DNA of 64,000 nt, from assembly GCA_016722945.1 (NCBI GenBank), contig JAEQMT010000009.1, positions 1 to 64,000 on the forward strand, read 5' to 3'. Both the position numbers and the translations under genes were made by a program. The notes under the pieces are model-generated. The model worked only from the letters and a program-made list of their open reading frames with translations, did no database searches and was not told the origin of the DNA. Below, one piece after another: positions 43,798-52,604 of the stretch (position 1 is the first letter of the stretch; every line of letters starts with the position of its first letter). The stretch is from Desulfofustis sp. PB-SRB1. Its GTDB lineage: Bacteria; Desulfobacterota; Desulfobulbia; Desulfobulbales; Desulfocapsaceae.

Positions 43798-44967
43798 CTA
43801 GAACCTGGCCGGTGAAAAGAGCGTAAGGTCGAACCGGGGTGGAGTGTCGGTTAACAGATCGGCCAGGATTTCACCAAGAACCGGTGCGAACTTGAACCCG
43901 TGGCCGGCCAGGGCCACCCCGAAGACGTTTTTTGAGCCGGGCCGTTTGCCCAGGTAGAAATGGGTGTCCGGGGTCATGATGTAGAGACACACCTCCGAAC
44001 GTATGGGATGATGTTGCAGTTCCGGGCAAAAATAGCCAAGTACGTCGCGGATGGCGTCGTCCTCGCCGGTTAAGACATCCCGTCTGAGAACATCGGGGTC
44101 ACACGGTTCGAGGCCGTTGTGAAAGGCCACTTTCAGACGAGAATCAGGTGGTATTGTCGGCAGTATGTAAAATTCTCTGTATGGATCATTGGTCTGTGCA
44201 TCGTTTCCCACCGGAATTTGCCAGAAACTCACCGGAAGGCGACCGAGATGGAAGCGGGCATCCGGTTCCTCCAGCCAATGCACCACCACCCGATGCGGGC
44301 GCAGTAGTGGCTCGGCAAGTCCCAGCAGTTTGCCCGTCCACGCACCGGCGCTGACCAGAACTCGTCCGGCCTCGTATCGGCCCTGGGTGGTCTGCACGAT
44401 GACGCCGCCCGCTGTTTCCTGCCATGACTCGACCTGTTCGTTGAAATGCAATGTGGCCCCGGACTGGTGTGCCTGGGTGAGTATTGTGGTTATCGCGGTC
44501 TCGGGGAAAATAATGCCTGCTTCCACCTCGAGACCGGCGACAAAATCTTCCGGCATGGTAAAACAGGGAAATCGTTCCATAACCTGGCGAGCGGTAAGTT
44601 GTTCATGTTCTATCTGGTATTTCCGGGCACTTGCCAAAAACCCGGCAACCGCCGGCGAGTATGGAGGGCCGATGGTCAGGTTGCCGGTGGTGACCAGCAG
44701 GTCAATGGTTGCGTCTTTTTCCAGTTTGCGCCAGAGCTGCCAGCTCCGCATGGCCATCGGCACATATGCACTCCCTTCAAGATAGGCCCGGCGAATACTG
44801 CGCGAGGCGCCATGGTGACTGCCCAGGCGGTGCGGTGGCCGATGGGCGTCAATACCCAGTACCGAAACTCTGCGGCGGGCCAGTTCCAGACATGTTGCCG
44901 AGCCGGCGGTGCCGAGACCGACGACGATATAGTCGTAGCAATGGTTGCCTGTTTCCATGATGATCAC
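43798..44967 (-). CDS. FAD-dependent amine oxidase, N-methyltryptophan/sarcosine oxidase-like
   Basis: 389 residues. Rossmann FAD motif YDYIVVGLGTAGSATCLELA, then RLGSHHGASRSIRRAYLEGS, where the S-H-G-x-S-R motif and Arg are typical of the MSOX/MTOX family. GRVLVSAGAWTGKLLG lies mid-chain. In the C-terminal half, EVCLYIMTPDTHFYLGKR holds the Cys position of covalent FAD attachment, and VALAGHGFKFAPVLGEILAD is the closing FAD motif. It oxidises secondary N-methyl amino acids, releasing formaldehyde and H2O2; the substrate is not determined. The start overlaps the stop of the upstream exported protein (44964-44967). Confidence 0.88.
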   Translation of the reverse strand: MIIMETGNHCYDYIVVGLGTAGSATCLELARRRVSVLGIDAHRPPHRLGSHHGASRSIRRAYLEGSAYVPMAMRSWQLWRKLEKDATIDLLVTTGNLTIGPPYSPAVAGFLASARKYQIEHEQLTARQVMERFPCFTMPEDFVAGLEVEAGIIFPETAITTILTQAHQSGATLHFNEQVESWQETAGGVIVQTTQGRYEAGRVLVSAGAWTGKLLGLAEPLLRPHRVVVHWLEEPDARFHLGRLPVSFWQIPVGNDAQTNDPYREFYILPTIPPDSRLKVAFHNGLEPCDPDVLRRDVLTGEDDAIRDVLGYFCPELQHHPIRSEVCLYIMTPDTHFYLGKRPGSKNVFGVALAGHGFKFAPVLGEILADLLTDTPPRFDLTLFSPARF

Positions 44968-46130
44968 GGGAGCAGTTCAAAGACCAGGAACTGGGTGCGC
45001 TGTGGTGGGTTGAAATTACCGTCCGATACGAAAATCAGGCTGCCATTTCCGCTTGCCAGGGGCGGGCCGAAGGATACCCCCTCGATATTGTCCAATGATT
45101 GAAATCCAGGCGAAAGCTCCGGGAGTATCTCGTCGAAATCAAGAATCAGTTGCTTGTTCGCATAGGTCAGCGGACTGTCGTGGTTGGCCAGTGAATCGAT
45201 ATGAGAAACATCTTGAGCCTCGGTGAGATCGACCATGAACAGGCGGATAATGTTTCGATCCAGGCTTTTCAGGTAGGCCCGTTCCAACGCGAGCAGGTGA
45301 AATTCATCCAGGGCCAGCAGTTCCACCAGTCCGTTGCCGCCGATGAGCCGCGGCAAGCCGTCTGGGGCTGGCCAGGGTTCTACCTGATAGAGATACTGGG
45401 CGATGGGGGTTGCGTGCTGGTTATATGTGATGATCCGCACCACAGAGCCTCTGTAGATTCCTGAGATGTCACCATCCTGGATCAGGGCTTGCTCGGTGGC
45501 GGCAAAGATGTGGCGGCGATCGGGGGTGGCGGTCAATGATTCAAAGCCGAGATTGTTGCGGACGCCTCGGTTATCTGTGTTTTCACCGAGAAACTGGCCG
45601 GGAAGGGGCCAGGTGCGCACGAGGCGGCCGTCTATGGTAAATTCGCGGATCGCCGGATCGATGGCGCGGTTCCTGTTGCCCTCGCCGCAGATCAGCAGGT
45701 TGCCGTTGGCCAGCATTGTTATCCCTTCAAAATCAATGGTGCCCGGTGGAAAATGAGAACCGTCGTGGTTTGTGAGAAAGGTTACGGCGCCATCCGTGAT
45801 GTGCAGCCGGCCATTATCCGTGGTGATGGCAAGGGTGTAGAACCGGGCGTGATCATGGGTAGCACGATCATCGGAAACCACGTAAAAAAGATCGCGCCTC
45901 TCATCGAAGAAGAGGCCGGACAGCCCGTTGAAAGAAGTTTCATCAATAACGGTGCCGGCACTGATATTGGCATCCGCCACCAGACGCAGCGCTTGCGCCC
46001 CGGCAGGTGTCGGCCAGATGCCGACACACAGCGCCGCGATAAGTGCTGGTGCGGCAAACCTGAAGGGTATCGATATCCAGTTGTACGTAAACATTGCTGC
46101 CATGGTATTACGTTTCCCTACGATTTTCAT
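44964..46130 (-). CDS. Exported esterase-like-of-phytase protein
   Basis: 388 residues with a signal peptide (APALIAALCVGIWPTPAGAQ). The mature chain is a beta-propeller-like domain of the esterase-like activity of phytase type: ETSFNGLSGLFFDERRDLFY, DFEGITMLANGNLLICGEGN, NLGFESLTATPDRRHIFAAT, and QSLDNIEGVSFGPPLASGNG near the end. Acidic residues at the ends of strands could bind metal. Secreted or periplasmic; substrate (a phosphoester) is uncertain. It overlaps the amine oxidase gene by four bases, so the two are coexpressed despite no obvious biochemical link. Confidence 0.82.
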   Translation of the reverse strand: MKIVGKRNTMAAMFTYNWISIPFRFAAPALIAALCVGIWPTPAGAQALRLVADANISAGTVIDETSFNGLSGLFFDERRDLFYVVSDDRATHDHARFYTLAITTDNGRLHITDGAVTFLTNHDGSHFPPGTIDFEGITMLANGNLLICGEGNRNRAIDPAIREFTIDGRLVRTWPLPGQFLGENTDNRGVRNNLGFESLTATPDRRHIFAATEQALIQDGDISGIYRGSVVRIITYNQHATPIAQYLYQVEPWPAPDGLPRLIGGNGLVELLALDEFHLLALERAYLKSLDRNIIRLFMVDLTEAQDVSHIDSLANHDSPLTYANKQLILDFDEILPELSPGFQSLDNIEGVSFGPPLASGNGSLIFVSDGNFNPPQRTQFLVFELLP

Positions 46131-46163
46131 GTGGTTTTAGATAGTTTGCAAAAAATGATTATT

Positions 46164-46323
46164 GATGAATCTGTAAAAGCCCCGATATTGCCTGCTTTCG
46201 TCATTCCCGCCCTCGATAACAACACTCAAGGGCAGGCTGCAGCAGGAATCCAGTAATCTCGAGTAGTTCTGGATTTGGGGTCAGCTTAACCATGATGGCA
46301 ACTGGGATTTTTACGACGCCATC
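46164..46323. mobile_element. Miniature element, long form (first of tandem pair)
   Basis: 160 bp, ends GATGAATCTGTAAAAGCC and, opposite strand, GATGGCGTCGTAAAAATCC. Flanked by ATTATT (46158-46163) and ATTGTT (46324-46329), a slightly diverged duplication. The core CCCTCGATAACAACACTCAA and GGGCAGGCTGCAGC matches the long copy at 47672-47831. Confidence 0.75.
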
Positions 46324-46329
46324 ATTGTT

Positions 46330-46462
46330 GATGCTTTCGTAAAAACCCATATTCCAGTCATAACGGAGCTGACCTGACATTCATAATTAATTGAAATCAC
46401 TGGATTCCCGCTTTCGCGGGAATGACGGTAGCGAGCAATTTTGAGGTTTTTACGAGTTCATC
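46330..46462. mobile_element. Miniature element, short form (second of tandem pair)
   Basis: 133 bp between ATTGTT at 46324-46329 and 46463-46468. Ends GATGCTTTCGTAAAAACC and, opposite strand, GATGAACTCGTAAAAACCTC. Nearly identical to 39211-39343, including the GATTCCCGC-TTTC-GCGGGAAT hairpin. Confidence 0.88.
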
Positions 46463-46533
46463 ATTGTTCATGTGGTTATAAAAAAGGTAGATTATCGAAG
46501 TTCCCCTGTGAATCTAAACGACAAGGAGCGAAT

Positions 46534-46761
46534 ATGTCTGGAAAACTTTTTTATCGTGAACGTACAAAAATTAAGGACGGGGCGAAACTGCCCCGGTTTC
46601 GGATCATTGCCGCGGCCGGGCTTGATCTAAAAGTATATGGCAATCATTTTCGCCTGCAGGAACTCGAGCAGCTTGCCGCCGCCTGTGATGCCGAGCTGAT
46701 CCGCCTTGAGGCGGCAAGTGAGGGTAAATACAAAGATCACTCCGGTCCTGAAAGGGGATAG
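46534..46761 (+). CDS. Small protein coupled to the molybdenum-storage homologue
   Basis: 75 residues from ATG 46534, behind AAGGAGCGAAT; the frame is open further upstream into the miniature element, which is not coding. Basic N-terminus (FYRERTKIKDGAKLPRFRII), a short alpha/beta segment around AAAGLDLKVYGNHFRLQELE, then a Glu/Ala-rich helix and a charged tail. Ends 5 bp before the mos-like gene, so it is probably translated with it. Not recognised. It may be a regulatory or structural partner of the storage protein (inference). Confidence 0.7.
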   Translation: MSGKLFYRERTKIKDGAKLPRFRIIAAAGLDLKVYGNHFRLQELEQLAAACDAELIRLEAASEGKYKDHSGPERG

Positions 46762-46766
46762 CGACC

Positions 46767-47600
46767 ATGGCACTGGTAAGGGATAAAGACGGCCGCCGGC
46801 TCCATGTCAAAAGCCGGCTCATGGGTGAGAGCCTGGTAAGCAAGGAGTTTATCGACAACCTCGACATTGCCCCGCAGCAGCGGCTCTACCCCGATGTTGC
46901 CATCGTCAAGATCGGCGGACAATCCATCTGTGATCGCGGCGCCCAGGCGCTGCCCGCAATTCTCAAGGAGATCGTCGCCAATCGGGCGGATCACAAGATG
47001 CTCATCACCACCGGCGGCGGCACCAGGAGCAGACATATCTATACCATCGGCCTGGAGATGGGCATGCCCACCGGCATAATCGCCCGTTTCGGCTCCATGA
47101 TATCTGATCAGAACGCCCTGATGATCGCCACCCTGCTCTCACCCTGGGGCGGTGTCAAGATATCACATTCAGATATCGTCAAACTACCCACCTATTTTGC
47201 CGAGCGCATCATCCCGGTGATGCACGGCATGCCGCCCTACGACTACTTCGCCATCAAGCCCCAGGTGGGCCGTATACCCATTCATCGCACCGATGTGGGG
47301 CTGGTTATCCTGGCCGATTTGATCGGGTCGCAAACGGTGCTGTTCATCAAGGATGAAGATGGACTCTACGATGAGGATCCGAAAAAAAATCCGGACGCGA
47401 CATTTATTGGCGAGATCGGCGCTGCCGAGCTGCTTGCCCGCGATCAGGATGATCTGGTTATCGAACGACCGTGTCTGGAGATTATTCAGAACAGTGAAGT
47501 CATCGACAAGGTGCAGGTGATAAACGGACTGGTGCCGGGCAACATTACCCGAGCCCTGGCCGGTGAGCACGTGGGTACCATCATCTACCGGCAGAAGTGA
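46767..47600 (+). CDS. Molybdenum storage protein-like (amino acid kinase fold)
   Basis: 277 residues, close to the 270-276 of Azotobacter MoSto subunits. The UMP-kinase-like fold has DVAIVKIGGQSICDRGAQAL, a Gly-rich ITTGGGTRSRHIYTIGLEMG, then MPPYDYFAIKPQVGRIPIHR, where the Azotobacter subunit has PPYHHHEFPGSRIPPHR from memory, and the C-terminal VQVINGLVPGNITRALAGEH + VGT. UMP kinases lack these. MoSto stores polyoxomolybdate in a hexameric cage using ATP. Only one subunit gene is present here, so the particle may be a homohexamer. A MOT1-type transporter gene converges on it. Metal content cannot be read from the sequence. Confidence 0.82.
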   Translation: MALVRDKDGRRLHVKSRLMGESLVSKEFIDNLDIAPQQRLYPDVAIVKIGGQSICDRGAQALPAILKEIVANRADHKMLITTGGGTRSRHIYTIGLEMGMPTGIIARFGSMISDQNALMIATLLSPWGGVKISHSDIVKLPTYFAERIIPVMHGMPPYDYFAIKPQVGRIPIHRTDVGLVILADLIGSQTVLFIKDEDGLYDEDPKKNPDATFIGEIGAAELLARDQDDLVIERPCLEIIQNSEVIDKVQVINGLVPGNITRALAGEHVGTIIYRQK

Positions 47601-47671
47601 GGCCAAGGCTACCGCATCGATGTTGCTATCCGCTGATATAGATAACCGCGGTGTTTTCAGGCTTTATCTAA

Positions 47672-47831
47672 GATGGGCTCGTAAAAACCTCGAAATTGGT
47701 TGCTGACGTCCTTCCCACCCTCGATAACAACACTTAAGGGCAGGCTGCAGCGGGAATCCAGTAGTTTCAACTAATTATGGATGTCGGGTCAACTCCAGCA
47801 TGACTGGAATATAGGTTTTTACGTAAGCATC
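47672..47831. mobile_element. Miniature element, long form
   Basis: 160 bp with perfect 6-bp duplication ATCTAA (47666-47671 and 47832-47837). Ends GATGGGCTCGTAAAAACCTC and, opposite strand, GATGCTTACGTAAAAACC. The right duplication includes the stop codon of the MOT1-type gene. The core matches 46164-46323. It lies between convergent genes. Confidence 0.9.
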
Positions 47832-47833
47832 AT

Positions 47834-49006
47834 CTAAAATGATGTCCGCAAGGCACGCATCAGGTACCATACCCCGAGCCCGCATATGAACGCCACGCCG
47901 AGGCCGGCGGCCAGGGTGATGGCCACCATCAATATGATAATGAACAGCTCGTTGCGTTCATCCACATCGCTTATGCTTGCCCCCAGCTGAATGCCGGAAA
48001 AAAGCAGCAGGACGCCCAGTACTGCTGACGGCAGGAGCTTGAGAGCTATCACTACGTTTTCGCCGAAATAAACCACCAGGCCGATAAACAGTGCGCCGAT
48101 CACGTAGTTGGATACGGCTGTTCGCGCCCCGAACAGATAGCGCGAGGCGAGTCCTCCCGCGCCGTGGCACATGGGCATACCGCCGATAAAGAAACAGAGC
48201 GTATTGGCAACCGCCATGGACAGACAGAGCCTATCAGCGCTTACCCGGTGGGCGTTTTCACCAAAGTAGCGATGTGCCAGATCCCTGGTGGCGATGATGG
48301 CGTTTCCCACCGTCATGGGAAGCTGCGGCAATACCAGGGTAAGCATGACCAGCCCGATGGTGCTGCTGGAAATTGGCGGCAGGCCGGCTAAAGAAGGCAG
48401 CGTCCATACCGGAACTAACAATACCGTGAGATTCCGCCCATCGTTGATTAGCCCCAGCACCAGCCCCAGACCGACAATGAGCAGGGCGGGGGGAAACCGT
48501 TTGTTTGCCAGCAGCGCCAGGGTGAGAATGGTGCAGCCCATACCGATTATAATGCTCAGCGGTACCGGGCCCCAATCTGCGGCCGTGCTCAGGGCGGGAT
48601 GGTCGGTTCCGGCAATCAGAATGACCCCCTGACGGGCCAGCAGTAAGCCGGTTGACAGTTGCAGCCCGCGAATAATGGCACGTGGCACCAGCCTCTGTAT
48701 CGTCCCCATGATCCGGCTCAGACGGATCACCAGTAAAACCAAACCCAGCAGCAGAGCGGCCAGTTGGATCTGTTCAGCGGGGATGCCGGTGGCAATGGCA
48801 TAGCCGCTTACCACCTTCATCGGTTCCACCGACATGGTGAGACGAAAATAGAGCCCGCTGAAAATATAAAAGAGGCCGATGCCCCAGTACACCGCCACCG
48901 GATCGAGGCCGTTTATGACGATCATCCCTATGGAGAGCGGCAGCAGGGTGCCAAGATCACCAAGGGCGCCGGCCAGTTCACGGCGGCTCAGTGTTACTCT
49001 GGTCAT
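47834..49006 (-). CDS. MOT1-type molybdate/sulfate transporter
   Basis: 390 residues, about 10-11 membrane helices. The opening SRRELAGALGDLGTLLPLSI carries the G-D-x-G-T motif of MOT1 proteins. A second half includes TLVLPQLPMTVGNAIIATRD, then FIGGMPMCHGAGGLASRYLF (the P-x-C-H-G-A-G-G-L motif), which together form the family's substrate site. MOT1 proteins transport molybdate with high affinity, although some relatives carry sulfate. The adjacent molybdenum-storage homologue favours molybdate. The miniature element is inserted at its stop codon. Confidence 0.88.
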   Translation of the reverse strand: MTRVTLSRRELAGALGDLGTLLPLSIGMIVINGLDPVAVYWGIGLFYIFSGLYFRLTMSVEPMKVVSGYAIATGIPAEQIQLAALLLGLVLLVIRLSRIMGTIQRLVPRAIIRGLQLSTGLLLARQGVILIAGTDHPALSTAADWGPVPLSIIIGMGCTILTLALLANKRFPPALLIVGLGLVLGLINDGRNLTVLLVPVWTLPSLAGLPPISSSTIGLVMLTLVLPQLPMTVGNAIIATRDLAHRYFGENAHRVSADRLCLSMAVANTLCFFIGGMPMCHGAGGLASRYLFGARTAVSNYVIGALFIGLVVYFGENVVIALKLLPSAVLGVLLLFSGIQLGASISDVDERNELFIIILMVAITLAAGLGVAFICGLGVWYLMRALRTSF

Positions 49007-49070
49007 GATGAGATGCGGCGTGCGCTAGAGAGCATGGTAAGCATTGTTGCCGGGGCAATGTAATCTATGA

Positions 49071-50204
49071 TTATCTAATTGACCGATATCCCTCGATCCT
49101 GCCGCGCGGCGACAAGACGATCTGCCAGAGCTGATTAACGCGGGCCTGGAAACTGCCCATCATGGCCAGCAGGTAGTAGCGCCACATCCGGTAAAATGTA
49201 TCACCGTACGTCGGTCGCAGCGTATCCCACTGTGATTCAAAATTTTCGTGCCAGCATTGCAGGGTGCGGGTGTAGTCGACGCCGAAGTTGTGCCAGTCCT
49301 CCATGACGAAGAGCCTCTCCAACGCCGCGCCGATCTGTTTTATCGAGGGGAGCATGCCGCCGGGGAAAATGTATTTGTCGAACCAGGGGTCACCGGCGGG
49401 AGTGGAGACATTGGCGCCGATGGTATGGAGCAGGAAGAGGCCGTCCGGGGCGAGACGCTGATGGACGATGTTCATAAAGGATCGGTAGTTGCGAAACCCT
49501 ACATGTTCGAACATGCCGATCGAGGCGATTGCCTCGAACGAACCGGTAACACTTCGATAATCCTGCAATAAAATGGAAACGGGCAGACCCGCGCACCGCT
49601 TGAGCGCCACATCTTGCTGCTGCCGTGAGACGGTGATGCCCACCGCCTTGACGCCGTAATGGCGGGCCGCATGGTTGACGAGCCCGCCCCAGCCGCAGCC
49701 GATGTCCAGCAGTCGCATGCCGGGTTGCAGTTGCAGTTTGCGACAGACCATATCGAGCTTGGCCCGTTGCGCCTCCGCCAGGGTATCGGCCGCCGCCCAA
49801 TAGCCGCAGCTATAACTCATGGATTCATCGAGCATGGCGCCAAACAGGTCGTTGCCCATGTCATAGTGACGTTCGCCGATGGTGAAGGCGCGACGGGTGG
49901 ACTGGCGATTGATTGCTCGTGCCGCTGTATTTTTCAACAGCTGGGGAGCCATAACCACCGCACGTGCGGTGATGCGGCTGCGCAGCAGGTGAAAAAAGAG
50001 CTGGTCAAGCCGCCGGCAATCCCACCACTGATCCATGTAAGACTCTCCCAGGGCGAGAGAGCCGCCACGCATGACCCGGCTGTAGAAACGGGGCTCATGC
50101 ACGGTAATATCCCAGGGCCGATTACCGTTTAGTTCGACATCAGCGGAACCGAACAATTTCGTCAGATAATTCTTCGCGAAATTGGTAAACCTTGATTGCA
50201 TCAC
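49071..50204 (-). CDS. cfa: Cyclopropane-fatty-acyl-phospholipid synthase
   Basis: 377 residues. N-terminal lipid-binding domain (VMRGGSLALGESYMDQWWDC). SAM-binding motif LQLQPGMRLLDIGCGWGGLV (about 160-179), preceded by HYDMGNDLFGAMLDESMSYS with the active-site Ser/Cys region SYSCGYW. Bicarbonate/substrate residues lie in the GMFEHVGFRNYRSFMNIVHQ stretch, and YTRTLQCWHENFESQWD near the C-terminus is a family hallmark. It methylenates unsaturated phospholipid acyl chains, hardening the membrane to stress. Transcribed behind the sigma-54 activator gene (12-bp gap), which may regulate it. Confidence 0.94.
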   Translation of the reverse strand: MMQSRFTNFAKNYLTKLFGSADVELNGNRPWDITVHEPRFYSRVMRGGSLALGESYMDQWWDCRRLDQLFFHLLRSRITARAVVMAPQLLKNTAARAINRQSTRRAFTIGERHYDMGNDLFGAMLDESMSYSCGYWAAADTLAEAQRAKLDMVCRKLQLQPGMRLLDIGCGWGGLVNHAARHYGVKAVGITVSRQQQDVALKRCAGLPVSILLQDYRSVTGSFEAIASIGMFEHVGFRNYRSFMNIVHQRLAPDGLFLLHTIGANVSTPAGDPWFDKYIFPGGMLPSIKQIGAALERLFVMEDWHNFGVDYTRTLQCWHENFESQWDTLRPTYGDTFYRMWRYYLLAMMGSFQARVNQLWQIVLSPRGRIEGYRSIR

Positions 50205-50216
50205 GAAAATTCAGAA

Positions 50217-52604
50217 TCAGATAAAATCAAGCGGGTTGTCCAGGCTGTAGCGCTCGATCTTGCGACGCAGGGTGTCTTTTGAGATACCCAGTTCACGGCA
50301 GGTCATCATTTTTTTCCATTTGTTTCGTTTGAGCGAACCGAGGATAGCGAACCGCTCGATCTGCTCGAGGGTTTGGCCGGCCGCATCGGTCTTGTTCTGC
50401 GTTGCTTCCCCGCCATTTGTGGCGCTCAGAGATTCCGGCAGGTGGCGCTCCTGGATAAACCCACCAGGGCATAGAATAAAGCTGTATTCGATGATGTTTT
50501 CCAACTCCCGGATGTTGCCTGGAAAATCATGATGCATCAGCTTTTTCATGACCTCGTCGCTGACCCCGGCAATATCTTTTTGTTTTTCCGCCCGGAACTT
50601 ATCGACAAAATGCTCAATCAGCAGGGGGATGTCCTCGCGCCGTTCGCGCAGTGGCGGCAGGGTGATATTTACCACGTTGAGCCGATAAAAAAGATCATCA
50701 CGAAAGCGGCCCTCTTCCACCAGCTGCTTGAGATTACGGTTGGTGGCGGCAATCACCCGGATATCAACCTTAATGGACGTGTTCGAGCCCAGCGGTTCGT
50801 ATACCCGCTCTTCCAGAACGCGCAGCAGTTTTACCTGCAGGGGGTGGGGAATATCACCGATCTCATCGAGAAAAATGGTTCCACCCTCGGCCGCGGCAAA
50901 ACGTCCGTCTCGGTCCTTACGGGCGTCGGTAAAGGCGCCGGAACGGTATCCAAAAAGTTCCGATTCCAAGAGGGTATCGGGAATAGCGCCGCAGTTGACC
51001 GAGATAAACGGCTTGTCCTTGCGGGCCGAGGCGTTGACGATCGCCTCGGCCATGACCCCCTTGCCGGTACCGCTTTCACCAAGGATCAACACGGTACTGT
51101 CGCTTACCGCAATATCCGGCAGAATGCCGAAATAGCGCTGCATGGCCTGGCTTTTGCTGATGATTTCATCGAAGGTGTAGCGTTGCATGAGCTGCTTGCG
51201 CAGGGTCTCTTCAACGGAAAGATCACGGAAGGTCTCCACCCCGCCGATGACATTGCCGACTATATCGACCAGCGGTGCGGCGCTGATGGATATGGATTTT
51301 CGTTTGCCCTCCACGTCGGCGATGGTGATGGAGCGGTTGCTTACCGGTGAGGCGGTATAGAGCGCTTCGGCGACGGCGCAATTCTTGCCGCAGATGGAAG
51401 AGTGGAAAACGTCGCTGCACGACTGGCCGATGGCGTCTTCGCGCTCCCAGCCGGTGATAATCTCGGCGGCCAGGTTAAAGGAGGTGATCCGCCAGTTGCG
51501 GTCCACTGTAAACACCCCGTCGGCAATGGAGTCGAGGATTAACTTGTTCTGCAGGGCGTTGGTGTTGTCGCGAAAGGTCTGGACGCAGCCGATGGGTTGT
51601 TTTTCATCATCGAGCATGGGGGTGATGGATACTGAGATGGGGATATTGTATCCTTCCGTGTCGGTGACGAACCCCTCCTGGTCGATAATATTGCACGGCT
51701 CCCCATCGGGACGCTCAATGAGCGGACAGGCGGAAACCCCGTCAGCGGCAAAGAAAAGCTCGTCACAGGAGCGTCCCACCGCTTCATGTTCTTTCCAGCC
51801 GGTGATGCGGCTGGCGCCCTCATTGAACGAGGTGATGATGCCTTTGTCGTCAAAGGTCACCACCCCGTCGGCAACGGCATCAATGATCAGATCGCTGCGT
51901 ATCGATTCGCTGATGTCCCGAAAGGTCTCGACCCCGCCGATAATCCGGTTCTTACTGTCCACCAGCGGCGATGAGCTCAGCGCAATGGGAAACGCCGAAC
52001 CATCCTTGCGATGAATGTAGACATCGCGGTCGTAGTGCATGGTGGTATTTTTCTGGATTGCCGAGGAAACCGCGCATAGCTGACCGCAGATGTTGGACTT
52101 GAAGACCGCCTTGCAGGGGCGCCCGAGAACCTCATCCTGACGCCAGCCGGTCATCTTTTCCGCCGCCGCGTTGAATGAGGTTATCTTCATCTCATGGTTG
52201 ACGGTGAACACCCCCTCGGCGATGGAGTTCAGGGCCATCTCCCGCACCGTAACCGCCGCCGACCGATCAATCAGTCCGATATAGAGACCATGGATGGTGT
52301 CGTCCTCGCCGGGAAGCTTTACCAGTCTGGCCATGAGGTCTTCTTTCTCGCCCCTGTAGTAGTCCGGCAGATAAAACTGTTCGTTAACAATGGCGGAGAG
52401 CGGCTTGCGCAGTCGCGTTACCAGGGGAATAAAGCGATGGTCATCCTCGATTGCGGAGAGCAGTGGCTGATGAAGCAGCTGCGCCATCGTAGAGCCGATG
52501 AATCCGGCGGCGAGTTCGTTGCATGAACTGACCACACCCGACCCAGTCAAGGTGATATAGCCGATATCGGGGCCTTTGATGCGCTGATTCCGTATGCTTT
52601 TCAT
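50217..52604 (-). CDS. Sigma-54-dependent activator with four PAS domains
   Basis: 795 residues. PAS-like units at about 10-115, 120-235, 240-350 and 355-470 (e.g. NSIAEGVFTVNHEMKITSFN). Units 2 and 4 have the same Cys pattern: CKAVFKSNICGQLCAV and CSDVFHSSICGKNCAV. The AAA+ core has Walker A LILGESGTGKGVMAEAIVN, a sigma-54 contact loop reading GAFTDA instead of GAFTGA, Walker B EGGTIFLDEIGDIPHPLQVK and R-finger RDDLFYRLNVVNITLPPLRE. C-terminal Fis-type HTH (TCRELGISKDTLRRKIERYS). No receiver domain, so the PAS units sense the signal, plausibly redox through the cysteines. Upstream of cfa in the same direction. Confidence 0.94.
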   Translation of the reverse strand: MKSIRNQRIKGPDIGYITLTGSGVVSSCNELAAGFIGSTMAQLLHQPLLSAIEDDHRFIPLVTRLRKPLSAIVNEQFYLPDYYRGEKEDLMARLVKLPGEDDTIHGLYIGLIDRSAAVTVREMALNSIAEGVFTVNHEMKITSFNAAAEKMTGWRQDEVLGRPCKAVFKSNICGQLCAVSSAIQKNTTMHYDRDVYIHRKDGSAFPIALSSSPLVDSKNRIIGGVETFRDISESIRSDLIIDAVADGVVTFDDKGIITSFNEGASRITGWKEHEAVGRSCDELFFAADGVSACPLIERPDGEPCNIIDQEGFVTDTEGYNIPISVSITPMLDDEKQPIGCVQTFRDNTNALQNKLILDSIADGVFTVDRNWRITSFNLAAEIITGWEREDAIGQSCSDVFHSSICGKNCAVAEALYTASPVSNRSITIADVEGKRKSISISAAPLVDIVGNVIGGVETFRDLSVEETLRKQLMQRYTFDEIISKSQAMQRYFGILPDIAVSDSTVLILGESGTGKGVMAEAIVNASARKDKPFISVNCGAIPDTLLESELFGYRSGAFTDARKDRDGRFAAAEGGTIFLDEIGDIPHPLQVKLLRVLEERVYEPLGSNTSIKVDIRVIAATNRNLKQLVEEGRFRDDLFYRLNVVNITLPPLRERREDIPLLIEHFVDKFRAEKQKDIAGVSDEVMKKLMHHDFPGNIRELENIIEYSFILCPGGFIQERHLPESLSATNGGEATQNKTDAAGQTLEQIERFAILGSLKRNKWKKMMTCRELGISKDTLRRKIERYSLDNPLDFI

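Noticed and set aside
50529-51350. 273-codon open frame antisense to the sigma-54 activator
   Set aside because: Covers the AAA+ core of a clear gene on the other strand; shadow.
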